NCBI RefSeq assembly: GCF_946902905.1
Contig: NZ_OX336385.1
Location: forward strand, 124,001 to 188,000
From: Streptococcus sp. Marseille-Q6470
GTDB lineage: Bacteria > Bacillota > Bacilli > Lactobacillales > Streptococcaceae
DNA length: 64,000 nt
Direction of reading: 5' to 3'
The notes beneath the pieces were generated by a model that saw nothing but the letters and a program-made list of their open reading frames with translations, searched no databases and had not been told where the DNA came from. Shown here piece by piece: positions 25,359-33,841 of the stretch. The position numbers and the translations under genes were made by a program. Every line of letters begins with the position of its first letter. The stretch's first letter is position 1.

Positions 25359-25592
25359 TTAACCAAGTTTAGCAGCAAGACGTGCTTTATCACGGCTAGC
25401 TTTGTTTTTGTGGATCAAACCTTTAGTTTCTGCTTTATCGATGGCTGAGCTAGCAGCACGGTAAAGTTCTTCAGATGGGTTTGCTTCAAAAGCTTTGATA
25501 GCAGTACGCATAGCTGATTTTTGAGCTGAGTTCTTTTCGTTTTGTTTAACGTTCAATTCAGCGCGTTTGATAGCTGATTTAATGTTTGCCAA
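25359..25592 (-). CDS. rpsT: 30S ribosomal protein S20
   Basis: 77-residue basic helical-bundle protein that binds 16S rRNA early in 30S assembly. The sequence [20 protein letters not shown] with RTAIKAF and [15 protein letters not shown] is typical. The start is a TTG at 25592: family proteins begin [10 protein letters not shown], and the GGAGG ribosome site lies 8 nt upstream. The in-frame ATG five codons earlier (25607) overlaps that ribosome site and is rejected. Such non-AUG starts are known to allow autogenous control of S20 in E. coli. It has its own promoter. Confidence 0.95.
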   Translation of the reverse strand: MANIKSAIKRAELNVKQNEKNSAQKSAMRTAIKAFEANPSEELYRAASSAIDKAETKGLIHKNKASRDKARLAAKLG

Positions 25593-25623
25593 TGTTCTTA
25601 CCTCCATATTTACTAACTATACC

Positions 25624-25652
25624 ATTATATCTGAAAACTGTTATTTTGACAA
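25624..25652 (-). promoter_or_regulatory. Promoter of rpsT
   Basis: Minus strand TTGTCA (complement of 25647-25652), 17-bp spacer, perfect TATAAT (complement of 25624-25629), 31 bp before the TTG start. Confidence 0.85.
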
Positions 25653-25659
25653 GGGGAAA

Positions 25660-26580
25660 TCACTTTTTTAAATAAATTTCATCAATTTCATGATTTTTAG
25701 ATTTATGAAGAATGACTTCAGCTCGATTTCTGGTCGGTTCGATGTAGTTTTGTAGATTGGTCAAATTAATACTTGTCCAAACTTGATGGGCAAAATCTTT
25801 TACTTCACTAATTGGTTGCTGGGTGAAACGATAGTAATAGTTGTTTGGATCATCTTGTGCAAAGCTAAGAAGTTTCAAGAAACGGTCCAAATACCAGCTC
25901 TCGATATCCTCGACTGCAGCATCTACATAGATTGAAAAATCGAAGAAGTCTGTAATATAAAGACGGCTGTTATGTGGTGTTTGAAAGACGTTGATACCTT
26001 CTACGATGACAAAATCCGCTGCTTGGACTCTTTGTGTTTTATCAGGTACGATATCGTAAATTTCGTGAGAATAAACGGGGATATCTACATCCTGACCGTT
26101 TTTAAGTTGATCAAGGAAATCGAGCAAGCTTTCCATATCATAACTCTCAGGGAAACCTTTTCGATTTAGGATATTTCGCTCGTTTAAGATACTGTTAGGA
26201 TACAGAAAGCCATCAGTTGTCACTAATTCAACACTTGCTTCTGGAAAAATACGGGAAAGCAAAATTTGTAAGAGTCGGCTAGTAGTTGATTTGCCAACAG
26301 CGACACTACCTGAAATTCCGATAATAAAAGGCTGATTTTTACTCTCTCTTTGGAGAAAAATCCCTTTTGAAAAGGCTAGGTCTTCTTTGGAGCGTTTGTA
26401 GATTTGAATCAGATGAGCTAGCGGCAGGTAAATATCTGTTACATCTTGGAGACTAATCTGGTCATTAAAACTCTTGATCGAATCCAATTCCTCCTCGGTT
26501 AAAGGAGGTGTTGTCATACGATGTAAAGATTGCCAAGTTCCTCGACTGATTTTTTCATAATGTATAAATTCGTTGGTCAT
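25660..26580 (-). CDS. coaA: Pantothenate kinase, type I
   Basis: Phosphorylates pantothenate, the first and usually rate-limiting step of coenzyme A synthesis. 306 residues: Walker [21 protein letters not shown] (about 91-110), TTDGFLYPN, the [11 protein letters not shown] strand, and C-terminal [18 protein letters not shown]. The length is normal for bacterial CoaA, and type I enzymes are feedback-inhibited by CoA. A GAGGAAAA ribosome site precedes the ATG. It is followed by rpsT, which has its own promoter just past the coaA stop. Confidence 0.96.
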   Translation of the reverse strand: MTNEFIHYEKISRGTWQSLHRMTTPPLTEEELDSIKSFNDQISLQDVTDIYLPLAHLIQIYKRSKEDLAFSKGIFLQRESKNQPFIIGISGSVAVGKSTTSRLLQILLSRIFPEASVELVTTDGFLYPNSILNERNILNRKGFPESYDMESLLDFLDQLKNGQDVDIPVYSHEIYDIVPDKTQRVQAADFVIVEGINVFQTPHNSRLYITDFFDFSIYVDAAVEDIESWYLDRFLKLLSFAQDDPNNYYYRFTQQPISEVKDFAHQVWTSINLTNLQNYIEPTRNRAEVILHKSKNHEIDEIYLKK

Positions 26581-26641
26581 AAATTTTCCTCGTTTGATAC
26601 CTCAGTATACCATAATTTACAAAGAAAGACATCTGAATCAT

Positions 26642-26670
26642 TTGAGAAAAAGCGCTTTCTTTGTTAGAAT
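26642..26670 (+). promoter_or_regulatory. Promoter of small membrane protein gene
   Basis: TTGAGA (26642-26647), 17-bp spacer, TAGAAT (26665-26670), 33 bp before the ATG at 26704. Confidence 0.65.
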
Positions 26671-26703
26671 AGAGGTAGAATAAAGATCAAAAGAGGTGAT
26701 GTT

Positions 26704-26982
26704 ATGAGACTAGTAGTGAGTGATAAAATCCTAAAACTGACTAGCTTACTGGTTGTGATTCTGTGGTTATCTCCGACTTTAATTGAGTTTACTGTGAGTT
26801 TAGGAAGTCAAACCTATAGTTGGTCTGCCTTTGTCTTGTTATTCTTGCTACCAATTGTTGGTTTTATTTATTTGATTCTCGCCATTTTAACAAGAAAATG
26901 GTGGCTGATATTGATTGGTCTAGCTTGTCTATTTTCATTTTTTATTAGTATGTTCCTAGGTTATCTCTTCTTAGGTCCTTAG
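26704..26982 (+). CDS. Small hypothetical membrane protein
   Basis: 92 residues with three hydrophobic stretches (about 10-31, 40-63 and 66-90) and few charged residues, so a small integral membrane protein. The ATG follows an AGAGGTGAT ribosome site, and a promoter lies upstream. It has no recognisable domain. It sits between coaA and the methyltransferase/pdp block but is separated from the latter by its own stop and a new promoter. The function is unknown. Confidence 0.7.
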   Translation: MRLVVSDKILKLTSLLVVILWLSPTLIEFTVSLGSQTYSWSAFVLLFLLPIVGFIYLILAILTRKWWLILIGLACLFSFFISMFLGYLFLGP

Positions 26983-27024
26983 TTGGTATAGACCGTGTAA
27001 ACGATTTAAAATATCTAAATTTTA

Positions 27025-27033
27025 TGGTAAAAT
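27025..27033 (+). promoter_or_regulatory. Extended -10 promoter giving a leaderless methyltransferase/pdp mRNA
   Basis: TGGTAAAAT ends 6 nt before the ATG at 27040; TTTAAA lies at the -35 position (27005-27010). No ribosome site precedes the start. Confidence 0.65.
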
Positions 27034-27039
27034 GAAACT

Positions 27040-27630
27040 ATGAGTAAAATGTATTATGCAGAAAATCCAGATGCTGCCCATGATGTTCATGAATTAAGAG
27101 TGGAGCTACTTGGACAAAAGATGACCTTTTTGACAGATGCAGGTGTCTTTAGCAAAAAAATGATTGATTTCGGAAGTCAATTATTGTTAAGATGTGTCGA
27201 TGTTGAAAAAGATGAAAAAATCCTTGATGTTGGTTGTGGCTACGGTCCAATAGGCTTGTCTTTGGTTAAAGCTTATGGTGCCCAAGCGACCATGGTGGAT
27301 ATCAATAATCGTGCCCTGGATTTAGCCCAGCAAAATGCAGTAAAAAACAATGTTCAAGCGACAATCTTCCAGTCCAATATTTATGAGCAGGTAGAGGGAC
27401 AATTTAATCATGTCATTTCGAATCCACCTATTCGTGCTGGCAAGCAAGTCGTTCATGAAATCATCGAGAAAAGTATTGATTATCTTACGGATGGTGGAGA
27501 TTTGACCATTGTCATCCAAAAGAAACAGGGAGCTCCCAGCGCCAAAAACAAGATGGAAGAAGTTTTTGGTAATTGCGAGGTTGTAAAGAAAGATAAGGGA
27601 TATTATATCCTTAGAAGTGTGAAAGAATGA
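27040..27630 (+). CDS. Class I SAM methyltransferase, RsmC-like
   Basis: 196 residues. SAM-binding motif I is ILDVGCGYGPIGL (about 62-74), with the acidic loop MVDINNRALDLA. The catalytic NPPIRAGK motif marks N-methylation of guanine in rRNA, as in RsmC (16S m2G1207). This single-domain version is typical of Firmicutes. Its start codon is only 6 nt after a -10 box. It overlaps pdp by 4 nt (ATGA), an odd coupling between an rRNA methylase and nucleoside catabolism that is also conserved in pneumococcal genomes as I recall them. Confidence 0.9.
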   Translation: MSKMYYAENPDAAHDVHELRVELLGQKMTFLTDAGVFSKKMIDFGSQLLLRCVDVEKDEKILDVGCGYGPIGLSLVKAYGAQATMVDINNRALDLAQQNAVKNNVQATIFQSNIYEQVEGQFNHVISNPPIRAGKQVVHEIIEKSIDYLTDGGDLTIVIQKKQGAPSAKNKMEEVFGNCEVVKKDKGYYILRSVKE

Positions 27631-28910
27631 GAGCAGTAGACCTAATCCAGAAAAAAAGAGACGGCCAAGAACTCAGCTCAAGTGAAATCCAATGGTTGAT
27701 TGAAGGCTATGTGGCAGGGACGGTTCCTGACTACCAGATGTCTGCCTTTGCTATGGCTGTTTATTTTAAAGGTATGACTACACAGGAGATTTCTGATTTG
27801 ACTATGTATATGGTTAAAACAGGTCAGGAATTTGATTTATCTGCCATTGAAGGTATCAAGGTCGATAAACACTCAACTGGTGGAGTAGGAGATAAGGTCA
27901 CTTTGATTTTAGCTCCCTTGGTTGCCAGTTTTGATGTTCCAGTTGCCAAGATGAGTGGTCGAGGTTTGGGTCATACTGGAGGCACTATCGATAAATTAGA
28001 ATCTATCAAAGGATTTCAAGTCGAACGCAGTCAGGAAGACTTCATCAAACAAGTTCAAGATATTGGCGTTTCAGTCATTGGCCAATCTGATCAATTAGTC
28101 AAAGCGGATAAACTGCTTTATGCACTACGAGATGTTACAGCAACAGTTGATACCATCCCCTTGATTGCTAGTTCTGTCATGAGTAAAAAGATTGCAGCTG
28201 GCGCGGATGCTATTTTGCTGGATGTTACTGTCGGTGAAGGTGCCTTTATGAAAACAGTCGACGAGGCGCGTGAACTGGCTCAAACCATGGTGAATCTCGG
28301 AAAAGCTGTTGGTCGTAAGACTGTAGCAGTCATTACGGATATGAGTCAACCTTTGGGACGTGCCATTGGGAACCGCTTGGAAATTCTAGAAGCACTAGAA
28401 ATTCTTCAGGGTAAAGGACGCGAGGATATTAGTCACTTTATCTGTGAGTTAGCTCAGATTATGCTTTCTCTGGCAAATGTTGAAAAAACAGTCGAGGAAG
28501 TAAGGCAACATCTTGAAAATGGTCAGGCACTCAAGAAATTTGAAGAGATGGTTCTAGCTCAGGGTGGAAACCTAGAAGACCTCTATCGTCCAGTAAAAGT
28601 TGACCATGTATTTGATATTCCTGCTCAAGAGGATGGTATTATCGCAGAACTTCCAGCCATGGAGTTTGGTCTTTTTGCCATGAGATTAGGTGCTGGTCGT
28701 GCAGTCAAAACAGATGCTCTTGATTATGAAACAGGAATTGTTTTTGAGAAGAAAGTTGGAGAATCAGTCAAAAAAGGTGAAATTGTCGCAAAAGTATATG
28801 CAAATGGCAAAATTTCTCCGGAACTAGTTACAGATTTCCAAAAATATGTTAAAATTAAAATAAGTGATGAAGCGATAAAAACACGTGAAATCATTGAAAT
28901 TATCTCCTGA
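27627..28910 (+). CDS. pdp: Pyrimidine-nucleoside phosphorylase
   Basis: Cleaves uridine, thymidine or deoxyuridine with phosphate into base and pentose-1-phosphate. 427 residues, with the glycosyltransferase family 3 start MRAVDLIQKKRDGQELS, the phosphate-binding KHSTGGVGDKVTLILAPL (about 81-98) and KMSGRGLGHTGGTIDKLE, and a C-terminal alpha/beta domain. Firmicute enzymes are broad-specificity Pdp rather than strict DeoA thymidine phosphorylase. It is followed by deoC after 17 nt. Confidence 0.95.
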   Translation: MRAVDLIQKKRDGQELSSSEIQWLIEGYVAGTVPDYQMSAFAMAVYFKGMTTQEISDLTMYMVKTGQEFDLSAIEGIKVDKHSTGGVGDKVTLILAPLVASFDVPVAKMSGRGLGHTGGTIDKLESIKGFQVERSQEDFIKQVQDIGVSVIGQSDQLVKADKLLYALRDVTATVDTIPLIASSVMSKKIAAGADAILLDVTVGEGAFMKTVDEARELAQTMVNLGKAVGRKTVAVITDMSQPLGRAIGNRLEILEALEILQGKGREDISHFICELAQIMLSLANVEKTVEEVRQHLENGQALKKFEEMVLAQGGNLEDLYRPVKVDHVFDIPAQEDGIIAELPAMEFGLFAMRLGAGRAVKTDALDYETGIVFEKKVGESVKKGEIVAKVYANGKISPELVTDFQKYVKIKISDEAIKTREIIEIIS

Positions 28911-28927
28911 TTTAAGGAAAAACCGAA

Positions 28928-29590
28928 ATGAAATTAAATAAATACATTGATCATACGCTTTTAAAGCAAGATGCAACCGAACAACAAATCAATCGTTTGC
29001 TATCTGAAGCAAGAGAGTACGATTTTGCAAGTGTTTGTGTCAATCCATGCTGGGTTTCTCATGCAAAAGCAGGTCTAAAGGATACAGATGTTAAAGTTTG
29101 TACCGTTGTAGGTTTCCCTCTTGGAGCTACAACTTCAGCTGTTAAGGCTTATGAAACCAAAGAAGCTATCCAAAATGGTGCTGACGAAATCGATATGGTT
29201 ATTAACGTTGGTGCACTAAAGTCAGGAAACGCTGGATTAGTTGAGTCAGATATTCGAGCAGTTGTTGAAGCAAGCGGAGACAAACTCGTTAAGGTGATTA
29301 TTGAGGCTTGTTTGTTGACAGATGAGGAAAAAATTCTCGCTTGTCAACTAGCCCAGAAAGCAGGAGCAGACTTTGTCAAGACCTCTACAGGTTTCTCAAC
29401 AGGTGGTGCAACACTTCCAGATGTTCAATTAATGCGCCAGACAGTTGGACCGGATATGGGTGTCAAAGCTGCTGGTGGAGCTCGTTCTTATGCAGATGCT
29501 GTTGCTTTTGTTGAGGCAGGAGCTACTCGTATCGGAACATCGTCTGGTGTAGCAATCCTTAAAGGAGAATTAGCTGATGGTGACTACTGA
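28928..29590 (+). CDS. deoC: Deoxyribose-phosphate aldolase
   Basis: Splits 2-deoxyribose-5-phosphate into acetaldehyde and glyceraldehyde-3-phosphate. 220 residues, class I aldolase TIM barrel: [13 protein letters not shown] start, catalytic Asp region in [15 protein letters not shown], Schiff-base Lys in [16 protein letters not shown] (about 153-168), and the second Lys in [14 protein letters not shown]. It lets the cell use deoxyribose from DNA-derived nucleosides as carbon source. Its stop overlaps the cdd start by 14 nt. Confidence 0.97.
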   Translation: MKLNKYIDHTLLKQDATEQQINRLLSEAREYDFASVCVNPCWVSHAKAGLKDTDVKVCTVVGFPLGATTSAVKAYETKEAIQNGADEIDMVINVGALKSGNAGLVESDIRAVVEASGDKLVKVIIEACLLTDEEKILACQLAQKAGADFVKTSTGFSTGGATLPDVQLMRQTVGPDMGVKAAGGARSYADAVAFVEAGATRIGTSSGVAILKGELADGDY

Positions 29591-29966
29591 GTTGATTGAT
29601 TTAGCAATTGAAACTAGTAAAAAAGCCTATGTGCCCTACTCACATTTCCCAATTGGTGCCGTATTGGTTGCCAAGGATGGAAGTGTTTATACTGGAGTCA
29701 ATGTCGAAAACGCTAGCTTCTCTTTGACCAACTGTGGCGAAAGAACAGCTATCTTTAAGGCGGTTTCTGAAGGACAACGAGACTTCTCAGAATTGATAGT
29801 CTATGGTCAAACAGAAAAACCGATTTCGCCTTGTGGTGCTTGTCGCCAAGTCATGGCCGAATTTTTTAAACCAGATCTAAAGGTGACTCTAGTCGCCAAA
29901 GATAAAACGACGGTCGAGATGACGGTCGGGGAATTACTTCCATATTCTTTTACAGACTTGCATTAG
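29577..29966 (+). CDS. cdd: Cytidine deaminase
   Basis: Converts (deoxy)cytidine to (deoxy)uridine, which Pdp can then cleave. 129 residues, homotetrameric type: [19 protein letters not shown], the catalytic [18 protein letters not shown] with zinc-ligand Cys and the proton-shuttling Glu, and the second zinc pair in [13 protein letters not shown]. It overlaps deoC by 14 nt, with an AAAGGAG ribosome site inside deoC. Confidence 0.97.
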   Translation: MVTTELIDLAIETSKKAYVPYSHFPIGAVLVAKDGSVYTGVNVENASFSLTNCGERTAIFKAVSEGQRDFSELIVYGQTEKPISPCGACRQVMAEFFKPDLKVTLVAKDKTTVEMTVGELLPYSFTDLH

Positions 29967-30035
29967 TCTGTGTCACTCCCTGAGTGACAAGGGTCCTTGT
30001 GACCTATCTATCCATACTTGCAACTTAGTTGCTCA
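29953..30035 (+). promoter_or_regulatory. Hairpin-rich cdd-pnrA junction
   Basis: CAGACT/AGTCTG (29953-29970), TGTCACTC with loop CCT and GAGTGACA (29971-29989, 8 bp), and the palindrome GCAACTTAGTTGC near 30019. No T-run follows, so they look like processing or stability structures rather than terminators. They lie before the highly expressed binding-protein gene. Confidence 0.5.
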
Positions 30036-30056
30036 TCTTATTTAGGAGGTTCAGTA

Positions 30057-31112
30057 ATGAACAAGAAACAATGGCTAGGCCTTGGTCTAGTTGCAGTAGC
30101 AGCATTTGGACTTGCTGCATGTGGTAATCGCTCTTCTCGTAACGCAGCTTCATCTTCTTCTGATGTGAAGACTAAAGCAGCTATCGTTACAGATACTGGT
30201 GGTGTTGATGACAAATCATTCAACCAATCAGCTTGGGAAGGTCTTCAAGCTTGGGGTAAAGAACACAACCTTGAAAAAGATAAAGGTTATACTTACTTCC
30301 AATCAACAAGTGAAGCTGACTACGCAAACAACTTGCAACAAGCAGCTGGAAACTACAACTTGATCTATGGTATTGGTTTTGCACTTAAAAATGCAGTTGC
30401 TGATGCTGCCAAAGAACATACAGATATAAACTATGTTTTGATTGACGATGTGATCAAAGATCAAAAAAATGTTGTAAGTGCTACTTTTGCTGATAACGAA
30501 GCAGCATACCTTGCAGGTGTCGCTGCAGCTAAAACTACTAAAACAAAACAAGTTGGTTTTGTAGGTGGTATGGAATCTGAAGTTATTTCTCGCTTCGCAG
30601 CTGGTTTCAAAGCTGGTGTTGAGTCAGTTGACCCATCTATCAAAGTTCAAGTAGACTACGCTGGTTCATTTGGTGATGCTGCTAAAGGTAAAACAATTGC
30701 TGCAGCTCAATACGCTGCAGGTGCAGACGTTATCTACCAAGCAGCTGGTGGTACTGGAGCAGGTGTCTTCTCTGAAGCTAAATCTTTGAACGAAAGCAAA
30801 AATGAAGACGAAAAAGTTTGGGTTATCGGTGTAGACCGTGACCAAGTTGATGAAGGTAAATACACTTCTAAAGATGGTAAAGAAGCTAACTTCGTACTTG
30901 CTTCTACTTTGAAACAAGTTGGTACAGCTGTAAAAGACCTTGCTAACAAAGCTGAAAAAGGTGAATTCCCTGGTGGTCAAGTTATCGTTTACTCATTGAA
31001 GGATAAAGGTGTTGATTTGGCAATGACAAACCTTTCTGAAGAAGGTAAAAAAGCTGTTGAAGATGCAAAAGCTAAAATCCTTGATGGTAGCATCAAAGTT
31101 CCTGAAAAATAA
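30057..31112 (+). CDS. pnrA: BMP-family nucleoside-binding lipoprotein
   Basis: Extracellular substrate-binding subunit of the nucleoside ABC importer. 351 residues: lipoprotein signal with lipobox LAAC at about residues 19-22, a Ser-rich linker, then the BMP/PnrA fold (IVTDTGGVDDKSFNQSAWEG, GIGFALKNAVADAA, VIYQAAGGTGAGVF). The pneumococcal orthologue PnrA binds purine and pyrimidine ribonucleosides and is a vaccine candidate. I start at ATG 30057 after AGGAGG; the longer frame lacks a site and would bury the signal peptide. Confidence 0.95.
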   Translation: MNKKQWLGLGLVAVAAFGLAACGNRSSRNAASSSSDVKTKAAIVTDTGGVDDKSFNQSAWEGLQAWGKEHNLEKDKGYTYFQSTSEADYANNLQQAAGNYNLIYGIGFALKNAVADAAKEHTDINYVLIDDVIKDQKNVVSATFADNEAAYLAGVAAAKTTKTKQVGFVGGMESEVISRFAAGFKAGVESVDPSIKVQVDYAGSFGDAAKGKTIAAAQYAAGADVIYQAAGGTGAGVFSEAKSLNESKNEDEKVWVIGVDRDQVDEGKYTSKDGKEANFVLASTLKQVGTAVKDLANKAEKGEFPGGQVIVYSLKDKGVDLAMTNLSEEGKKAVEDAKAKILDGSIKVPEK

Positions 31113-31133
31113 TTGATGGAAGTCATTTCTTAG

Positions 31134-31219
31134 GAAGCGGTCTTGGGCCGCTTCTTTAAGAATTGAGGCAAATCGTTTTGTCTCAATAGAGCTTGCTAAG
31201 TTTCTTTAGCAGGTTTTAT
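31134..31219 (+). terminator. Attenuating hairpin series between pnrA and the ABC ATPase gene
   Basis: Three hairpins in 86 bp. GAAGCGG/CCGCTTC with a TTT tail (31134-31156) looks like a leaky terminator. ATTGAG/CTCAAT (31162-31187) and TGCTAA/TTAGCA (31194-31211) follow. Such structures commonly make binding protein more abundant than the membrane components. Confidence 0.6.
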
Positions 31220-31252
31220 TGAAACAAAATAAAACTCTGAAAGGAAGAGCAC

Positions 31253-32788
31253 ATGGCACACGAAAATGTCATTGAAATGCGTGAAATTACCAAAGTTTTT
31301 GGTGAATTTGTCGCTAACGACAAGATTAACCTTGTACTTCGTAAAGGTGAAATTCATGCACTTTTAGGAGAAAATGGAGCTGGTAAGTCCACTCTTATGA
31401 ACATGCTAGCGGGGCTTCTAGAACCAACTAGTGGTGAAATTGTTGTTAATGGTCAAGTTGTGAAACTTGACTCACCATCAAAAGCTGCTAGCCTAGGAAT
31501 TGGGATGGTTCACCAACACTTTATGTTGGTAGAAGCTTTCACTGTTGCTGAAAATATCATTTTGGGGAGTGAATTGACCAAAAATGGTGTGCTAGATATT
31601 GCTCGTGCTACTCGAGAAATCAATGAGTTGTCTGAACGCTATGGTCTTGCTGTGGATCCTTCTGCCAAAGTGGCAGACATCTCTGTCGGTGCTCAACAAC
31701 GTGTCGAAATTCTAAAGACACTATATCGCGGAGCTGATATTCTTATATTTGACGAACCAACTGCCGTTTTAACGCCATCAGAAATTGATGAGTTGATGGC
31801 TATTATGAAGAATTTGGTCAAAGAAGGTAAATCCATTATCTTGATTACCCACAAATTGGATGAGATTCGTGCTGTATCTGACCGTGTTACAGTTATCCGT
31901 CGTGGTAAATCTATCGAAACAGTTGAGATTGCTGGTGCAACTAATGCTGACTTAGCTGAGATGATGGTAGGACGTTCTGTTTCCTTTAAAACTGAGAAAC
32001 AGGAAGCTCAACCTAAAGAAGTGATTCTATCGATTAAAGACTTGGTTGTCAACGAAAATCGTGGCGTTCCAGCGGTTAAAAATCTATCACTCGATGTTCG
32101 AGCTGGTGAGATTGTCGGAATTGCCGGGATTGATGGAAATGGTCAGTCAGAATTGATCCAAGCTATCACTGGACTTCGTAAGATTGAGTCAGGTAGCGTG
32201 GAGTTGAAAGGCCAGTCCATCGTAGGATTACATCCGCGCCAAATTACAGAAATGAGTGTGGGTCACGTTCCTGAAGACCGTCACCGTGATGGTTTGGTCT
32301 TGGAAATGATGATTTCTGAAAACATTGCTCTTCAAACCTACTACAAAGAGCCTCTTAGCAAGAAGGGGATTTTAAATTACAGCAATATCATCGGATATGC
32401 TAAGCAATTAATGCAAGAATTCGATGTGCGTGCTGCTAGTGAGATTGTTCCAGCCTCAGCTCTTTCTGGAGGAAATCAACAAAAAGCTATCATCGCTCGA
32501 GAAGTTGATCGAAATCCTGATCTCCTCATCGTCAGCCAACCAACTCGTGGTTTGGACGTCGGTGCCATTGAGTACATTCACAAACGCTTGATTCAAGAAC
32601 GTGATAATGGGAAAGCTGTCCTTGTAGTCAGCTTTGAACTAGATGAGATTCTAAATGTCTCTGATAGAATTGCTGTTATCCACGATGGTAAGATTCAAGG
32701 GATTGTAACACCAGAAACAACCAACAAGCAAGAGCTTGGTGTCTTGATGGCTGGTGGTGAATTGGAAAAGGAGAAGAGTGATGTCTAA
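31253..32788 (+). CDS. Nucleoside ABC transporter, ATP-binding protein (NupO-like)
   Basis: 511 residues with two fused ABC domains, as in the sugar/nucleoside CUT2-BMP class. The first domain has Walker A GENGAGKSTL, signature SVGAQQRVEI and Walker B LIFDEPTAVL. The second has the degenerate P-loop GIDGNGQSEL and signature LSGGNQQKAI, with SQPTRGLD replacing the standard Walker B. Asymmetry of this kind is normal in the family. It powers the two permeases downstream. An AAAGGAAG ribosome site precedes the ATG, and the end overlaps the next gene by 8 nt. Confidence 0.94.
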   Translation: MAHENVIEMREITKVFGEFVANDKINLVLRKGEIHALLGENGAGKSTLMNMLAGLLEPTSGEIVVNGQVVKLDSPSKAASLGIGMVHQHFMLVEAFTVAENIILGSELTKNGVLDIARATREINELSERYGLAVDPSAKVADISVGAQQRVEILKTLYRGADILIFDEPTAVLTPSEIDELMAIMKNLVKEGKSIILITHKLDEIRAVSDRVTVIRRGKSIETVEIAGATNADLAEMMVGRSVSFKTEKQEAQPKEVILSIKDLVVNENRGVPAVKNLSLDVRAGEIVGIAGIDGNGQSELIQAITGLRKIESGSVELKGQSIVGLHPRQITEMSVGHVPEDRHRDGLVLEMMISENIALQTYYKEPLSKKGILNYSNIIGYAKQLMQEFDVRAASEIVPASALSGGNQQKAIIAREVDRNPDLLIVSQPTRGLDVGAIEYIHKRLIQERDNGKAVLVVSFELDEILNVSDRIAVIHDGKIQGIVTPETTNKQELGVLMAGGELEKEKSDV

Positions 32789-33839
32789 AAAATTACAACA
32801 AATTTCGGTTCCTTTGATTTCTGTTATTTTAGGAATTCTACTCGGAGCCATCGTCATGTGGATTTTTGGTTACGATGCTATCTGGGGATATGAAGAACTA
32901 TTCTACACAGCTTTTGGTAGTGTTCGTGGAATCGGTGAAATCTTCCGTGCCATGGGACCTTTGGTCTTGATTGCTCTAGGATTTGCAGTAGCAAGCCGTG
33001 CTGGTTTCTTTAACGTTGGTCTTCCAGGACAAGCCCTCGCAGGTTGGGTTATGAGTGGTTGGTTCGCTCTTTCTTTCCCAGATTTGCCACGTCCTTTGAT
33101 GATTCTTGCGACAATTGTTATTGCCTTAGTTGCGGGAGGAATCGTTGGAGCAATTCCTGGTATCTTAAGAGCCTACCTTGGGACATCTGAGGTTATCGTA
33201 ACCATTATGATGAACTACATTGTTCTTTATGTGGGAAATGCCTTTATCCACAGCTTCCCTAAAGAAATTATGCAAAGTACGGATTCGTCTATTCGTGTTA
33301 GTGCAAATGCAACTTATCAAACACCTTGGCTTGCTGAGCTAACAGGAAATTCTCGTATGAACATTGGGATTTTCTTTGCTATCATAGCCGTTGCGGTTAT
33401 CTGGTTCATGCTTAAAAAGACAACTCTCGGTTTTGAGATCCGTGCAGTTGGTCTAAATCCAAATGCTTCTGAATATGCAGGTATTTCAGCTAAACGTACC
33501 ATTATTCTATCAATGATTATTTCGGGTGCCCTCGCAGGACTTGGTGGAGCAGTAGAAGGACTTGGTACCTTCCAAAACGTCTACGTTCAAGGTTCATCAT
33601 TGGCGGTCGGATTTAACGGTATGGCAGTAAGTCTACTTGCGTCAAACTCCCCAGTTGGAATTCTATTTGCGGCCTTCTTATTCAGTGTCCTACAAGTTGG
33701 AGCACCGGGTATGAATGCTGCACAAGTACCATCTGAGCTTGTAAGTATCGTTACAGCCTCAATTATCTTCTTTGTCAGCGTTCACTACATCATCGAACGC
33801 TTTGTCAAACCAAGAAAACAACTTAAAGGAGGTAAATAA
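32781..33839 (+). CDS. Nucleoside ABC transporter permease 1 (NupP-like)
   Basis: 352-residue BPD_transp_2-type permease with about 9-10 membrane helices and the conserved cytoplasmic loop FEIRAVGLNPNASEYAGISAKR that contacts the ATPase. I chose ATG 32781 (MSKKLQQ), preceded by AAAAGGAG, rather than the longer frame from 32754. It overlaps the ATPase gene by 8 nt and stops 2 nt before the second permease. Confidence 0.93.
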   Translation: MSKKLQQISVPLISVILGILLGAIVMWIFGYDAIWGYEELFYTAFGSVRGIGEIFRAMGPLVLIALGFAVASRAGFFNVGLPGQALAGWVMSGWFALSFPDLPRPLMILATIVIALVAGGIVGAIPGILRAYLGTSEVIVTIMMNYIVLYVGNAFIHSFPKEIMQSTDSSIRVSANATYQTPWLAELTGNSRMNIGIFFAIIAVAVIWFMLKKTTLGFEIRAVGLNPNASEYAGISAKRTIILSMIISGALAGLGGAVEGLGTFQNVYVQGSSLAVGFNGMAVSLLASNSPVGILFAAFLFSVLQVGAPGMNAAQVPSELVSIVTASIIFFVSVHYIIERFVKPRKQLKGGK

Positions 33840-33841
33840 GG

